Shown piece after piece: positions 36,252-46,342 of a stretch of 64,000 bases of DNA (the first letter of the stretch is position 1; each line of letters starts with the position of its first letter). The stretch covers positions 1-64,000 of the forward strand of contig DAONSX010000002.1 of the NCBI GenBank assembly GCA_035411425.1. Reading direction: 5' to 3'. The stretch is from TTA-H9 sp002071415 (GTDB lineage: Bacteria; Bacteroidota; Bacteroidia; Bacteroidales; TTA-H9). Position numbers and translations under genes: made by a program. Below the pieces are notes generated by a model that was given only the letters and a program-made list of their open reading frames with translations, was not told where the DNA came from and searched no databases.

Positions 36252-39200
36252 CTATTTCTTGATTAATTTGATCTGATAGGTTTGTTGATTGGCTATAATT
36301 TTTAATGTATAGATGCCTGAGGGATAAGAAGAAACATTGATTTTCAGGTTGTTGTTGCTGAAATCTTTTGAAAACAGCATACGTCCATCGGTGGAATAGA
36401 TTTCTGCTCTTTGTTGGTTATGATAGGGGGTTGTAATGTTGAAGATTCCATTCGAAGGGTTGGGGCTAACGATAAAAGTATTTTCAACGGAATGAGCCAT
36501 TCCCACACCTGAGCGGCTTACAACAATATTGTCTATATAAAGATTATTGCCCAATTTATTGAATGCCTCGAAAGCGATGCGACAGTTGGGTTTGCCGGCC
36601 CAAGCACTTAGGTCGAGCTGGATGCAATTTGCTCCCCAGCCCGAGCCGCACCAGTCCTCGGCGGTAGATGGAATGAATTCTGATTCGGTTTTTGGGGCAG
36701 TTTCGAAGATGCCATTGCCATCGGGCCCCGAAGCAAATATTCTTGTCCATGTACTTCCGCAGTCATCACTCGCCAGCACTATTAAAGAATCTCGTTGATT
36801 ATAGCGCTGTGCATAAGCATGTTCGAACGATAGGATTACTTTGTTTTCATTCGAGAAATTCAGTGGAGGACTAATCAGGCGGTCTCGTTGGTTCATTAGA
36901 TAATAGTAGAAAAACTGCATTCGGGCAGCCACAGTGGGTCCGTGAATGCTTTCGACCTGAGCCATATCCCAAGTAATTCCCATATCGGGGTTTTCCACTG
37001 TCCATGAACGATCAGCAAAATTCAAAGTTTCGAAATCTTCATAGAAAGGCATGAGATAACCTCCTGAGTGAATATAATTTTGTCTCGTTACGGAAGATGT
37101 ACCATTCGGATTGGAAGCCGTAAGTGTTATGGTGTATTCGGTATTTTCGTTGAATTGAACCACGGGGTTTTGCGAATTATAGAAAGTTCCATTGTGATAA
37201 GCTATGGTATTTGGCTGGAATTGCCAATGCCACGAAATAGGCCCATAGAGTGTAGTATCGTAAAGCCGAACGATTTGTCCCGAACAAGGAATAGTGTTAT
37301 CGGCATAAAACCCAACAAGAGGTAAAATGGTATTACTTACGGTAATATAGTTCTGAAATTCGATAGAGTCGATTCCTAATGAATTGCTTACGATAAGTTT
37401 TACTTTGAAAGAGCCCGGGTTGTTGTAGGTTATTACTGGATTTTGAATGGTAGAAGTTGCGGGTTGACCTCCTTCGAAAGTCCATTGCCATGAACTTGGA
37501 ATGCCACTCGAAATATCTTTGAAGTGAACCTGGCCTGTAACAGGCACTATGATTACATCGGATGTGAAAGAAGCTGTAGGTGGAGTACGGTAAACGCTCG
37601 AAGACCATACGCCTCGACCATATGTACCTGCTCTAATGCGGTCGTATTCATTATTTTGATTGTTATAGGCAATTTCGATCTCACGAATGGATGCATCCAC
37701 TGGGAGTCCATTGCTGAATTGTATCCAGTCGGTCAGAGTAGAGTCCTTGTAAAATACCCCGATATCTGAAGCTACATAAAGTCCTTCGTGAGCCCTAATG
37801 TAAAAGGCAATGGAAGAATATTCCACGTTGGGCAAGCTGCCACTGATGTCGGTCCAGCTTTGTCCGCGATTTTGTGATTTATAGATTTTACCACCCAAGG
37901 CCATATAAATGATATCTGGTTTGGTAGGATGAGGCCTTAAAGCAGATGGTGTCTGGCCTGAAAGGGGTAATAATGATGTAAGATTCACCCAAACGGGTTG
38001 ACCTGCGTTGGCATTGTCGGTACGGAAGAGCTTATTGTCCCAGCGGGCAAAATATAATATATCGGGATTTGCCTGTGATTGCTCAACTATACGGATATTT
38101 GTATTGTTGTTACCTGCGAGATTGTCGGAAATTTTAACCCATTGTGGGGTAGTACGAATATATTGACCGCGCCAGATGTTCTTGTATCCAATGAACATTC
38201 TGTTGGGATCAGTAACGTGCAAAGTGTAAGGAGTAATCCAGTCGCCATCTTCGGTAATTCCAAATTTACCTTTAGCTGCTATGGTGTAACCTCCATTATT
38301 ATTGTAAAAACGTGCAATATCGCCATAATATAATGAAGCGTATGAATAGGCTGGCTCTTGATAATCGATGATGCATTCCATTCCATCTCCGCCTCTTGTA
38401 TCGGCCCAAACATTATTGATTAGAGTGGATGTTCCATTGTCCTGCATACCAATAATCAAATGAGAAGTGTCGGCTACATCCTGTCCGATTTTATAAATCT
38501 GGCTAATTACCAGACCACTGGTATATTCAGTCCAAGTTTGACCCTGATTGGCTGTTGAATAAATTCCTCCGTCATTACCCACATAAAGATGATGATGAAT
38601 AGGAGAGAATTCAAATACGTGGTGGTCGGCATGGACTGCCTGAACATTGCATCCTCCATACCAATGGGCCGTAATTTGCCAGGTTTCTCCTCCATTATAG
38701 GATTTCCAAATATTAATACCACCAGCATAGATTAAATTCGGATTCATAGGGTCGGCGGCAATTTCCAAATCGTACCAGGCTTGTCCTCCAGAACCACTGC
38801 CGTCGCAACTCCAATCCAGTATATTCGGGCTATTGCTCATGGTCACGAAGGAAGTTCCTCCATCGGTAGAACGATAAAGACCCTTGAACCCACTACTATT
38901 ATCAGAAACCAGCAAATAAACGTATTCGGGGTTAGCAGGTGTAACAGCAACAACGGCGCGCTGCCCTCCGGTCAATCCGTTAGTAATTTGTGTAAAATTT
39001 TCACCCCCATCGGTCGAACGGAAAAAATTCGCTCCCGAACAGGCATAGATAATATCCGCATTGTTGGGTTTGAAAACTATGTCTTTGAAATTTCCCGTTT
39101 TTTTGATTGCCCAATTGGCTCCTCCGTCTATTGTTTTGAAAATTCCACCCGAAGTAGCAGCCAATATTATGGATGGATTTGTAGGATGTTGAATCAGACG

Positions 39201-39890
39201 GCCAACGATTTTTTCGCCCATTCCATTATTCCATAGTTCCCATGTCAATCCACTATCATTGCTACGCAAAACGCCCATTCCTACAGCGTCGTTGGCATCT
39301 CTATCGCCCGAACCAATATAAATTAAATTTGGATTCGAGTAATCTACAATGATGGCCGAGACTCCAAGTGTGGGAAGATTATCTGTATTCGAGCCCCAGG
39401 TGTTGCCGCCGTCGTAAGTATGCCATAACCCTCCCGAAGGAGCACCTATGTAAAAAATATCCGGATTCGTAGGATGAAAAGCAATGGCATTAATTCTGCC
39501 TAAACCTTTATACCCCAAAGATGGATAAGTTTTAGGACCAATGGATTCCCAATGCCCGTAAACCGAGTCTCTATATGATTTGATATAATCGAAATAAGCA
39601 TTCCAAGTGTAAGAAGCCGGCTTACGTGTACCATCCGGGTAGATTCTTCCATTACGCATCGAATATTCCCAGCGTTTGAATGGTTTATATCCACAGCCTT
39701 TAGTCACAGGCCTGCCTTCCCAATAAGTATCGAATGCTTTTACCACTTGATAGAAATTGATATTCTCGTCTTGCATCATTTCTATCCAATAAGGGAAAGA
39801 AGCAGTATCCGACTCCTCTGTCTGGGCACGTAAAATTACAGGTATGAATGAAATAGCCAGAAGGAAGATAAAAAATCGTAAATTTTTCAT
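36252..39890 (-). CDS. Sortilin/BNR-repeat protein with PKD and T9SS sorting domains
   Basis: This 1212-residue secreted protein has a signal peptide (hydrophobic 5-20) and a large beta-propeller region at about 110-770 with at least eight Asp-box motifs of the S/T-x-D/N-x-G-x-T/S-W/F kind (TYDGGNTW, SNDSGLTW, TIDGGANW, STDGGENF, SYNGGETW, TANQGQTW, SQNRGQSW). This resembles the VPS10/sortilin-like domain of secreted Bacteroidota proteins. Two PKD domains follow (SWQWTFEGGQPAT, ISWHWQFQPN), then a MAM/choice-of-anchor-like jelly roll (ITWDMAQVES, LSFEHAYAQRY, NCRIAFEAFN), and a type A sorting domain (IVSPNPSNGIFNI, GIYTLKI). The likely role is adhesion or carbohydrate binding rather than hydrolysis. 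Confidence 0.88.
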   Translation of the reverse strand: MKNLRFFIFLLAISFIPVILRAQTEESDTASFPYWIEMMQDENINFYQVVKAFDTYWEGRPVTKGCGYKPFKRWEYSMRNGRIYPDGTRKPASYTWNAYFDYIKSYRDSVYGHWESIGPKTYPSLGYKGLGRINAIAFHPTNPDIFYIGAPSGGLWHTYDGGNTWGSNTDNLPTLGVSAIIVDYSNPNLIYIGSGDRDANDAVGMGVLRSNDSGLTWELWNNGMGEKIVGRLIQHPTNPSIILAATSGGIFKTIDGGANWAIKKTGNFKDIVFKPNNADIIYACSGANFFRSTDGGENFTQITNGLTGGQRAVVAVTPANPEYVYLLVSDNSSGFKGLYRSTDGGTSFVTMSNSPNILDWSCDGSGSGGQAWYDLEIAADPMNPNLIYAGGINIWKSYNGGETWQITAHWYGGCNVQAVHADHHVFEFSPIHHHLYVGNDGGIYSTANQGQTWTEYTSGLVISQIYKIGQDVADTSHLIIGMQDNGTSTLINNVWADTRGGDGMECIIDYQEPAYSYASLYYGDIARFYNNNGGYTIAAKGKFGITEDGDWITPYTLHVTDPNRMFIGYKNIWRGQYIRTTPQWVKISDNLAGNNNTNIRIVEQSQANPDILYFARWDNKLFRTDNANAGQPVWVNLTSLLPLSGQTPSALRPHPTKPDIIYMALGGKIYKSQNRGQSWTDISGSLPNVEYSSIAFYIRAHEGLYVASDIGVFYKDSTLTDWIQFSNGLPVDASIREIEIAYNNQNNEYDRIRAGTYGRGVWSSSVYRTPPTASFTSDVIIVPVTGQVHFKDISSGIPSSWQWTFEGGQPATSTIQNPVITYNNPGSFKVKLIVSNSLGIDSIEFQNYITVSNTILPLVGFYADNTIPCSGQIVRLYDTTLYGPISWHWQFQPNTIAYHNGTFYNSQNPVVQFNENTEYTITLTASNPNGTSSVTRQNYIHSGGYLMPFYEDFETLNFADRSWTVENPDMGITWDMAQVESIHGPTVAARMQFFYYYLMNQRDRLISPPLNFSNENKVILSFEHAYAQRYNQRDSLIVLASDDCGSTWTRIFASGPDGNGIFETAPKTESEFIPSTAEDWCGSGWGANCIQLDLSAWAGKPNCRIAFEAFNKLGNNLYIDNIVVSRSGVGMAHSVENTFIVSPNPSNGIFNITTPYHNQQRAEIYSTDGRMLFSKDFSNNNLKINVSSYPSGIYTLKIIANQQTYQIKLIKK

Positions 39891-41504
39891 GATTCAAAAA
39901 AATATAAAGTTTGGAATTGTCAAAGATACAAAAAAGTATAAAAAAACTAGAAGTTTTATTCAAAGAACATAGGAGTAAAATCTGGCTTTTATCAAAAATT
40001 TCAAGAATCTTTCCTGAATTTGGATGATTTGTTCTGATAGAGACCCGATTTTCGCGAAGTTCCTTTTGAAATTCTATAAACCAGCAGAACAGAACATGGT
40101 CATGTTATCAACCCGGATGATCATAGCTCGACAGTTATGAGTTAGTAAGCAATTGTTCTTTTTTCTAATTTTTCTCCCTCACTTTTCCTTATAGATTTCT
40201 ATGCCCAAAAGATGTATCCAATCCTGAAGGGTATAAGCAAACAGACATAACTTATGGTCATCAAGGAATAATAGCTGTTCGAGCTGTTCCGAAAGATAAG
40301 CCAACTCTAGAGGGATGCAAAGAAATCCTCCGTTTCTTCCCGCAGCAACCAATTTAAAGTTGAATAGATTGCCAATGGTTATAACTAGCTAAGAGAAAAA
40401 GTTAGAGGACAATGACTACGACCCCAGGCCTTGTAAATCAACATTTTTTTGTCATTTTTTTACAGAGCAAGGCCATTATCTCACAGAACAAGGGCAAAAA
40501 AGGATAATCAACGCCATCGGTATCTGCAGATAATTTTGTAAATATTTATAAGATTCGAGATGGATCACTTTTATAACAGGATCGGCTACAAAACTTTTTC
40601 GTGTGAGGATACCAATCAAGAACTTCAGAAAGACAAGTAAGAATGGGGAGGAGATCACTGATTCTTTATAGACTTCTTTCGTCAATGCTATCATGTTCTA
40701 TGGTTTCGATGATTCAAAGTGAGCCAGGAATGCAGATTAGGAAACGGAGTGCCAGATCCAAAGTGACATTGGCAAAATTCAGAACAGCTTTGAGATCATT
40801 TGCATGACCTGTTAGTTACAAAATAACAGGATAACCCAGCTGAGGAAGAAGTGGAGTGGGTTTGAGTTCGTTGATCTGCAATTGGCTTCCGCTGAAGAAA
40901 ATTCCTGCTTTTACTCCTAAAAGAATATTTCCCGGCAACTTATTCAAAAACAGAAAAAGTCGAAACTGTGCTGAGCAAGTAAATTTTTTGTCTTTTCTTT
41001 GACTATGGGCGAAAAATTAAAATATTCATCACAAATTCTGTAAATAGAAATTAATTTTCTTCAGTATTGGGTAGGAATATGAATTTTCCCACTTTCTTAT
41101 TCAAATTTCTGGTCGGTTAGTACTGATTTGAAATATGGCAAACATGATGAACTACTTAGTAAACATGATCGTCCCCAGTTGCTTACTTGCCTTCGTATTT
41201 TTAAAACCATCTACATAGAAGCGAATTATTTCGCTAAACATAACCTGTTTTCTAACTTCTACCATCGATTCGAGTAAGGTCTATTAGTTCGATATTGATT
41301 TTGAGGGCAAAGGATAGAACACATTCGCTTGCCATGTAATTATCTTAATGAATCATTATGAATTTTTTACGAATTTTTTGATAAGTACTCAGAAAACGAG
41401 GCCTTATTTGATTTTAAAGAATGAATCCCCATAAATAAAGCGTCCTAAGAGGAGTGATTCAATATAAGATTCAAAATTTCAGTAAGGGAAGGCGAATAAA
41501 TTTT
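39891..41504. other. Gene-poor 1.6 kb region
   Basis: I find no supportable gene. Some stretches look like worn coding sequence: on the minus strand an open run from about 40,380 to a stop at 40,179-40,181 (LFNFKLVAAGRNGGFLCIPL ...), and another from about 40,960 to 40,820 (NILLGVKAGIFFSGSQLQIN ...). Neither has a start codon, and I know no family for them. A 72-codon open frame at 40476-40694 (minus) has an atypical composition and is probably spurious. The region sits next to the large cargo genes and may be a graveyard of lost genes. Confidence 0.4.
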
Positions 41505-42323
41505 TTACCAGCTTCCCGAAGCGCCTCCACCACCGAAGCTACCTCCTCCAAATCCCCCGAAGCTGCTCCCTCCGCCACCAAACCATCCACTTCCCGATGA
41601 AAAATTGTCCCATTTCCCCTTATGACCTCCTCGGCCAAACATGTTCATCAAAACAATCATCGGCCAGAAGGACGAGGATCGGCCAATTGCAAAGGGTGAA
41701 AATAAAAATCGCATCAGAAAAATTCCACCGAGTATAATAATGAAGATGGCTATGCCAATGGCAGCGTTCGGGTCTCCCCCAATATAATCTTCGGCTTTAA
41801 ATTTTCCCGACGAAAGATTCATGATTACTTCCGTGCCAGCCATAATTCCTTTTGTATAATCACCTTGCCTGAAATAGGGAATCATCTCTTTTTCTATAAT
41901 TCTTCGGGCTACTGCATCGGTAATTACATCCTCGAGCCCGTAACCTACCGATATACGCACATAGCCATTCCCCTCATTGTTCTTGGGTTTTACCAGAATC
42001 ATCACCCCATTGTCTTTCCCTTTCTGCCCGACTCCCCACTTTTCAGCCAGACGGTCGGTAAAGTCGGCAATATCATAACCACATAATGAAGGAACAGTAA
42101 CTACGGCGATTTGAGTGGATGTAGTATCGTTGAATGCTACCAGTTTTTGTTCGAGTTGAATGATGGCGTAAGGATCGATGATTCCTGCAAGATCATTCAC
42201 CAGGCGAGGAGGGAAAGGACGAGGAGGGAGGTCGTCGGCCTTCAGGCTTGTAATGAAAAAAAGAGAGGTGAATAGAAGAAATGCTAAAGTTCTAAGGCCT
42301 TTGCTCAGTGAATTGTCTTGCAA
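41505..42323 (-). CDS. TPM-domain membrane protein with Gly/Ser-rich tail
   Basis: This protein has a signal-like hydrophobic segment (LAFLLFTSLFFIT), a TPM domain (RLVNDLAGIIDP, TSTQIAVVTVPSL, LVKPKNN, ISVGYGLEDVITD), a transmembrane helix (IGIAIFIIILGGIFLM), and a very Gly/Ser-rich C-terminus ending in GSW. The start is uncertain: the frame is open back to 42440, overlapping the upstream TPM gene by 104 bases, with ATGs at 42383 and 42371. A TTG at 42323, 13 bases beyond the upstream stop, gives the most natural signal peptide and is used here. It belongs to the lemA-TPM-TPM group. Confidence 0.7.
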   Translation of the reverse strand: MQDNSLSKGLRTLAFLLFTSLFFITSLKADDLPPRPFPPRLVNDLAGIIDPYAIIQLEQKLVAFNDTTSTQIAVVTVPSLCGYDIADFTDRLAEKWGVGQKGKDNGVMILVKPKNNEGNGYVRISVGYGLEDVITDAVARRIIEKEMIPYFRQGDYTKGIMAGTEVIMNLSSGKFKAEDYIGGDPNAAIGIAIFIIILGGIFLMRFLFSPFAIGRSSSFWPMIVLMNMFGRGGHKGKWDNFSSGSGWFGGGGSSFGGFGGGSFGGGGASGSW

Positions 42324-42336
42324 AATAGGCTTCGAA

Positions 42337-42804
42337 TTATTTCGATGGTTTATCTTTGAATGAGATCTCATCGGGTAATTCATTGATATCGTTTTCTTTA
42401 TAGGGAAAGAATTTTTGGAGATAAGTACCGATCTCTTCAATCACTTCGAGCAAACCTTGTGTGAATTGTCCTTCACTGAAATATTTCTGTGCTTTTAGTT
42501 TTAAATCTGTCCAGAAGTTGGGAGGAACTACCGCATTGATTCCTCTATCTCCAATGAAAGCAAATTGGTGATTTTCTATGGCAAGATAGATCAGTACTCC
42601 ATTGCGAAGTGCCGTTTTATGCATACCAAGTTTCCCAAAAATATAGGCAGCACGGTCGAGTGGATCACCCTGGCATTTTCGCTCTATATGAATTCGAATC
42701 TCTGCCGAGGTTTTCAGCTCCATTTCTTTTACTGCTTCTGTAAGGCGTTCGCGTTCCTCGGGTGTAAAATAATCGCGTACCGATTTTATTTTTAAGAGAG
42801 CCAT
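42337..42804 (-). CDS. TPM-domain protein (soluble, TPM_phosphatase)
   Basis: This 155-residue protein consists mainly of one TPM domain: RERLTEAVKEMELKTSAEIR, GKLGMHKTALRNGVLIYLA, FAFIGDRGINAVVP and FTQGLLEVIEEIG. It lacks a signal peptide and a membrane helix, unlike the next gene. It lies three bases after lemA. Such LemA-TPM pairs are common, and their biochemical role is unsettled (acid phosphatase or photosystem-type assembly activities have been reported for distant members). Confidence 0.83.
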   Translation of the reverse strand: MALLKIKSVRDYFTPEERERLTEAVKEMELKTSAEIRIHIERKCQGDPLDRAAYIFGKLGMHKTALRNGVLIYLAIENHQFAFIGDRGINAVVPPNFWTDLKLKAQKYFSEGQFTQGLLEVIEEIGTYLQKFFPYKENDINELPDEISFKDKPSK

Positions 42805-42807
42805 TTT

Positions 42808-43398
42808 TTAAAACTCGACTTTAGGCACTTGCTCGGCTCCTTCAGTAGCCTCGAAATAGGCTTTCCTTTCGAATCTAAACATGTTGGCAATGATGTTTCG
42901 AGGAAAGGTGCGTATGCTTTTGTTATACGCCTGAGCCATCTCGTTGAATTTTCTTCTTTCCACAGCAATGCGGTTTTCGGTACCTTCGAGCTGCGACTGC
43001 AATTCAAGAAAATTCTGATTGGCTTTCAGCTCAGGGTAACGTTCCACCACAACCATCAAACGGCTCAGGGCTGAACTCAGTTGTTCCTGCGCATTTTGAA
43101 ATTCCTGCAGGCTGGCTTCATTCAATTTTTCGGGATTGATGTTTACAGAAGTGGCTTTTGCACGAGCTTCAATGACATCGGTTATCGTTTTCTGCTCGAA
43201 ATTGGCATAACCTTTCACCGTATTCACCAAATTGGGAATAAGATCGGCACGGCGCTGATATACATTCTCCACATTTGCCCACTGCGCATTTACATTTTCT
43301 TCAGCTTTTACCAGCGAGTTGTACATCGAAACGCCTGTTAAAATGAATATCAGTACGATAATGGCAATCGACAATCCAATTATCAGTCCTTTTTTCAT
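42808..43398 (-). CDS. lemA: LemA-family protein
   Basis: This 196-residue protein has a single N-terminal membrane helix (LIIGLSIAIIVLIFILTGV) and a long helical LemA domain (NSLVKAEENVNAQWANVENV, YQRRADLIPNLVNTVKGYA, FEQKTITDVIEARAKA, LMVVVERYPELKANQNFL). The C-terminal hydrophobic end of the family is present (FEATEGAEQVPKVEF). It is the first gene of the lemA-TPM-TPM transcription unit. Confidence 0.9.
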   Translation of the reverse strand: MKKGLIIGLSIAIIVLIFILTGVSMYNSLVKAEENVNAQWANVENVYQRRADLIPNLVNTVKGYANFEQKTITDVIEARAKATSVNINPEKLNEASLQEFQNAQEQLSSALSRLMVVVERYPELKANQNFLELQSQLEGTENRIAVERRKFNEMAQAYNKSIRTFPRNIIANMFRFERKAYFEATEGAEQVPKVEF

Positions 43399-43438
43399 AA
43401 ATTTGAATTTAAAGGTTATTTTGAAGAATTACTTCCTA

Positions 43439-43468
43439 CAAAAGTACTCTTTTTGTATTTGAAGTCAA
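43439..43468 (-). promoter_or_regulatory. Promoter of the lemA operon
   Basis: Minus strand: TTG (43468-43466), a 19-base spacer, and TACTTTTG (43446-43439). This is a textbook Bacteroidota -33/-7 promoter, 40 bases before the lemA ATG. Confidence 0.65.
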
Positions 43469-43541
43469 AAAAAATCAAAATCAGAGATGAATCATCCTCT
43501 TATTGAGTCAATCGTTTTTTCTTGGCAAGTTGGAGGGTTTT

Positions 43542-45449
43542 TTAGCGAATGAATTCTACCGAACGTTTTACAAAATCGGTCAGCGCTTCGCCTTTTAAAA
43601 GGCCTTGTTGCAGCATAGCCAGATCTTTCAGTTGATGAGCCAGATTCTTGCGTTTCTCCTCGTCGTTTTCGTCGAGAATATGCAGAATAGCCGGGTGATT
43701 GGTATTAATTACCAGATTGAACTGATCAGGAAGAGCATCCATATAGGACATGCCCCCTCCCAAGGCTGACATATCCTTCATACGCCGCATGTATTCAGGC
43801 TTGGTGATGAAAACAGGTAGGTCGCTCTCCGACAGATTCTCGAGCACGAGAGTGAAATTATTTTTGTCGATGACTTCTTCGAAAAGCTTTTTCAGGTTTT
43901 CTTTTTGTTCTTCAGTTAACTTAGAAATGCTTTCTTCTTCCTTGGGAATCAGTTTTTCGATGACATCAGAATCTACTCTTACAAACCTGCATTTGTCGAA
44001 TTTCATCTCGAGATGATTGATGAAATGGTTGTCGAGGATTCCATCCATAAGCAAAATATTGTAGCCTTTTTCTTTTGCAGCCGAAATGAATACATATTCG
44101 GTTTCCGGATTATTGCTGTATATATATACCAGATTTTTTTCCTTATCGGTTTGCAAAGGTTTTATCAAGGCTTTGTATTCTTCGAAAGTGTAATATTTAT
44201 GGTCGATATCCTTGAAGAGGTAGAATTTTTCGGCTCTTTCGTAGAATTTTGGTTCAGTAATCATTCCATATTGTATAAAGACTTTGATATCGTCCCATTT
44301 TTTCTCGAATTCTTCACGGTTATTCTTGAAGATTTCCTCTAACTTATCGGCCACTTTTTTCATAATATGGTTAGAAATCTTCTTTACCTGAGGATCGCTT
44401 TGAAGGTAGCTGCGGGAAACGTTCAAAGGTATATCGGGCGAGTCAATGACACCATGCAAAAGTGTAAGAAATTCGGGTACAATGCCTTCCACGCTATCGG
44501 TTACAAATACTTGATTGCAGTAAAGCTGTATCTTTTCTTTCTGAACCTCGATTCTTTCCTTGATTTTCGGGAAATATAAAATTCCAGTGAGTTTAAAAGG
44601 ATAATCCACATTCAAATGAATCCAAAACAAAGGTTCTTCGAAATTCATAGGATAGAGCTCACGATAGAAATTTTTATAGTCCTCGTCGGTGAGTTCCGAA
44701 GGTTTTTTTGTCCAGGCGGGTTTGGTGTTATTGATGATGCGAGGTTTTTCGACTTCCTTGTAAACATCGTTGCCGTCTTTGTCTTTTTCGCCTTCTACCT
44801 TTTCTCTTACTTTTTCGGTTCCAAAAACGATCTCGATCGGAAGAAAACGGCAATATTTCTTCAATAGTTCCAGAACCCTGTACTCGTCGAGAAATTCTTC
44901 GTTATCTTTATTTATATATAGGGTTACATCGGTCCCACGAGTTTTTTTATTTGAGGGTTTCATCGCATATTCGGGCGAACCGTCGCATTCCCAGACCACA
45001 GCTTCAGCTCCTTCTGTCCACGATAAACTTTCTATCCTTACCTTATCGGCTACCATAAATGCCGAATAAAATCCCAGACCAAAATGCCCGATTAACTGAC
45101 TGACTTCGGTATCGTTCTTATCCTTGAAGCGGCTGATAAATTCTTCGGCACTCGAAAATGCAATTTGATTAATATACTTGTCTATTTCTTCGGCTGTCAT
45201 GCCTATGCCTTTATCGGATACGGTGAGAGTTTTTTTCTTTTTATCTACTTTTACTTCTATACGAAGATCGCCCAACTCCCCTTTAAATTCGCCTATCGAA
45301 GCCAGTGCCTTCAATTTCGTGGTCGCATCTACTGCATTCGAGATAAGTTCACGTAAAAAAATCTCATGTTCCGAATACAGAAACTTCTTAATGATGGGAA
45401 AAATATTCTCGGTTTGTACGTTGATTTTACCCTTTTGCTGTGTAGCCAT
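43542..45449 (-). CDS. htpG: Chaperone protein HtpG (Hsp90)
   Basis: The 635-residue product has all family motifs: ENIFPIIKKFLYS and ELISNAVDA (ATP-lid Asn) near the N-terminus, SDKGIGMTAEEI, and IGHFGLGFYSAFMVAD. The middle domain holds PLNVSRSYLQSDP with the catalytic-loop Arg, and the C-terminal dimerisation region ends in SVEFIR. An ATG nine bases upstream (45458) is also possible. The gene has its own promoter region, with a sigma-54-like element. Confidence 0.93.
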   Translation of the reverse strand: MATQQKGKINVQTENIFPIIKKFLYSEHEIFLRELISNAVDATTKLKALASIGEFKGELGDLRIEVKVDKKKKTLTVSDKGIGMTAEEIDKYINQIAFSSAEEFISRFKDKNDTEVSQLIGHFGLGFYSAFMVADKVRIESLSWTEGAEAVVWECDGSPEYAMKPSNKKTRGTDVTLYINKDNEEFLDEYRVLELLKKYCRFLPIEIVFGTEKVREKVEGEKDKDGNDVYKEVEKPRIINNTKPAWTKKPSELTDEDYKNFYRELYPMNFEEPLFWIHLNVDYPFKLTGILYFPKIKERIEVQKEKIQLYCNQVFVTDSVEGIVPEFLTLLHGVIDSPDIPLNVSRSYLQSDPQVKKISNHIMKKVADKLEEIFKNNREEFEKKWDDIKVFIQYGMITEPKFYERAEKFYLFKDIDHKYYTFEEYKALIKPLQTDKEKNLVYIYSNNPETEYVFISAAKEKGYNILLMDGILDNHFINHLEMKFDKCRFVRVDSDVIEKLIPKEEESISKLTEEQKENLKKLFEEVIDKNNFTLVLENLSESDLPVFITKPEYMRRMKDMSALGGGMSYMDALPDQFNLVINTNHPAILHILDENDEEKRKNLAHQLKDLAMLQQGLLKGEALTDFVKRSVEFIR

Positions 45450-45480
45450 AATTGACATTTTTTGAAACGCTATTCCATTG

Positions 45481-45495
45481 GCAAAGCCTGTGCCA
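45481..45495 (-). promoter_or_regulatory. Sigma-54-like -24/-12 element before htpG
   Basis: On the minus strand TGGCAC, five bases, then TTGC fits the RpoN consensus TGGCACG-N4-TTGC. It lies 31 bases before the htpG ATG at 45449, which leaves about 20 bases of leader if transcription starts twelve bases after the GC. No clear TAnnTTTG box is seen in the same interval. RpoN itself is not encoded in the window. Confidence 0.45.
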
Positions 45496-45703
45496 GCCCG
45501 ATATACTCTGACAAAATGGCAAGGTTGTTTTGTTGGATGTCATCAGACGAATTAGGTTCTTATTCGATATTTTAAGAATGACGAGGATTTCGATTTCGTG
45601 GATTAAAGGAATGTGCCTATATTTTGTTTTTTTACCTGAACTTTCATTGGAAATTTTTGTTTATTTCATATATCTTAATAATATCAATTTAATTTGACCC
45701 ATC

Positions 45704-46216
45704 ATGAAAAAGAATAAAGGGATCACTACTTTCATGGGCAAGCCGGTGACACTACTGGGCGATATGGTGCAGCCAGGTGAGATTGCTCCTAATTTCACTG
45801 CTTTAGCCGCCGATTCAAAACCTGTAAATCTGAGCGATTTCAAGGGTAAAGTGATTATCATCAGCAGTGTACCCTCGGTAGATACAGGTGTATGTGCTGC
45901 CCAGACCCGACGTTTCAATACCGAAGCTGCTTCTTTGGGCGAGGTTGTTATCCTTACCATCTCCTGCGACCTTCCTTTCGCTTTGGGAAGATTTTGTGCC
46001 GCAGAAGGCATCGATAAGGTCATCACTCTATCCGATCATAAAGATACCGATTTCGGCTTGAAATATGGTTTTTTGATAGAAGAGCTGCGTTTACTCAACC
46101 GTGGAATCGTTGTGATCGATAGGGAGGGCATCATCCGTTATATAGAGTACGTGAAGGAAAATACCCATCATCCTGACTATGATGCGGCAATAGCTGCAGC
46201 CCGTAAATTAATCTGA
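45704..46216 (+). CDS. tpx: Thiol peroxidase Tpx (atypical 2-Cys peroxiredoxin)
   Basis: This 170-residue peroxiredoxin reduces lipid and hydrogen peroxides with thioredoxin. The peroxidatic cysteine is Cys64 in SVDTGVCAAQ (Thr61 conserved), and the resolving cysteine is Cys98 in ALGRFCAAEG; the catalytic arginine follows near residue 130. It is divergent from htpG, and both are stress functions. A strong terminator follows. Confidence 0.93.
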   Translation: MKKNKGITTFMGKPVTLLGDMVQPGEIAPNFTALAADSKPVNLSDFKGKVIIISSVPSVDTGVCAAQTRRFNTEAASLGEVVILTISCDLPFALGRFCAAEGIDKVITLSDHKDTDFGLKYGFLIEELRLLNRGIVVIDREGIIRYIEYVKENTHHPDYDAAIAAARKLI

Positions 46217-46239
46217 GAATTTTTCCGTGCATTTCTGAT

Positions 46240-46272
46240 AAACCTCCCCTCGAATACTCATGGGAGGTTTTT
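46240..46272 (+). terminator. Intrinsic terminator after tpx
   Basis: AAACCTCCC (46240-46248) pairs with GGGAGGTTT (46262-46270) around a 13-base loop and runs into T residues. It lies 23 bases after the tpx stop. Confidence 0.8.
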
Positions 46273-46277
46273 ATCTT

Positions 46278-46307
46278 TTGTGGTTTGATAAAGCTCGATT
46301 ATCTTTG
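46278..46307 (+). promoter_or_regulatory. Promoter of the AI-2E permease gene
   Basis: TTG (46278-46280), a 19-base spacer and TATCTTTG (46300-46307) form a canonical Bacteroidota promoter 35 bases before the ATG at 46343. Confidence 0.65.
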
Positions 46308-46342
46308 CCCTGAATAAACCGCTTCCTATAAAGCTAATCTCG

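Noticed and set aside
40476..40694. 72-codon minus-strand open frame as a gene
   Set aside because: Hydrophobic, low-information composition, no promoter box and no family resemblance.
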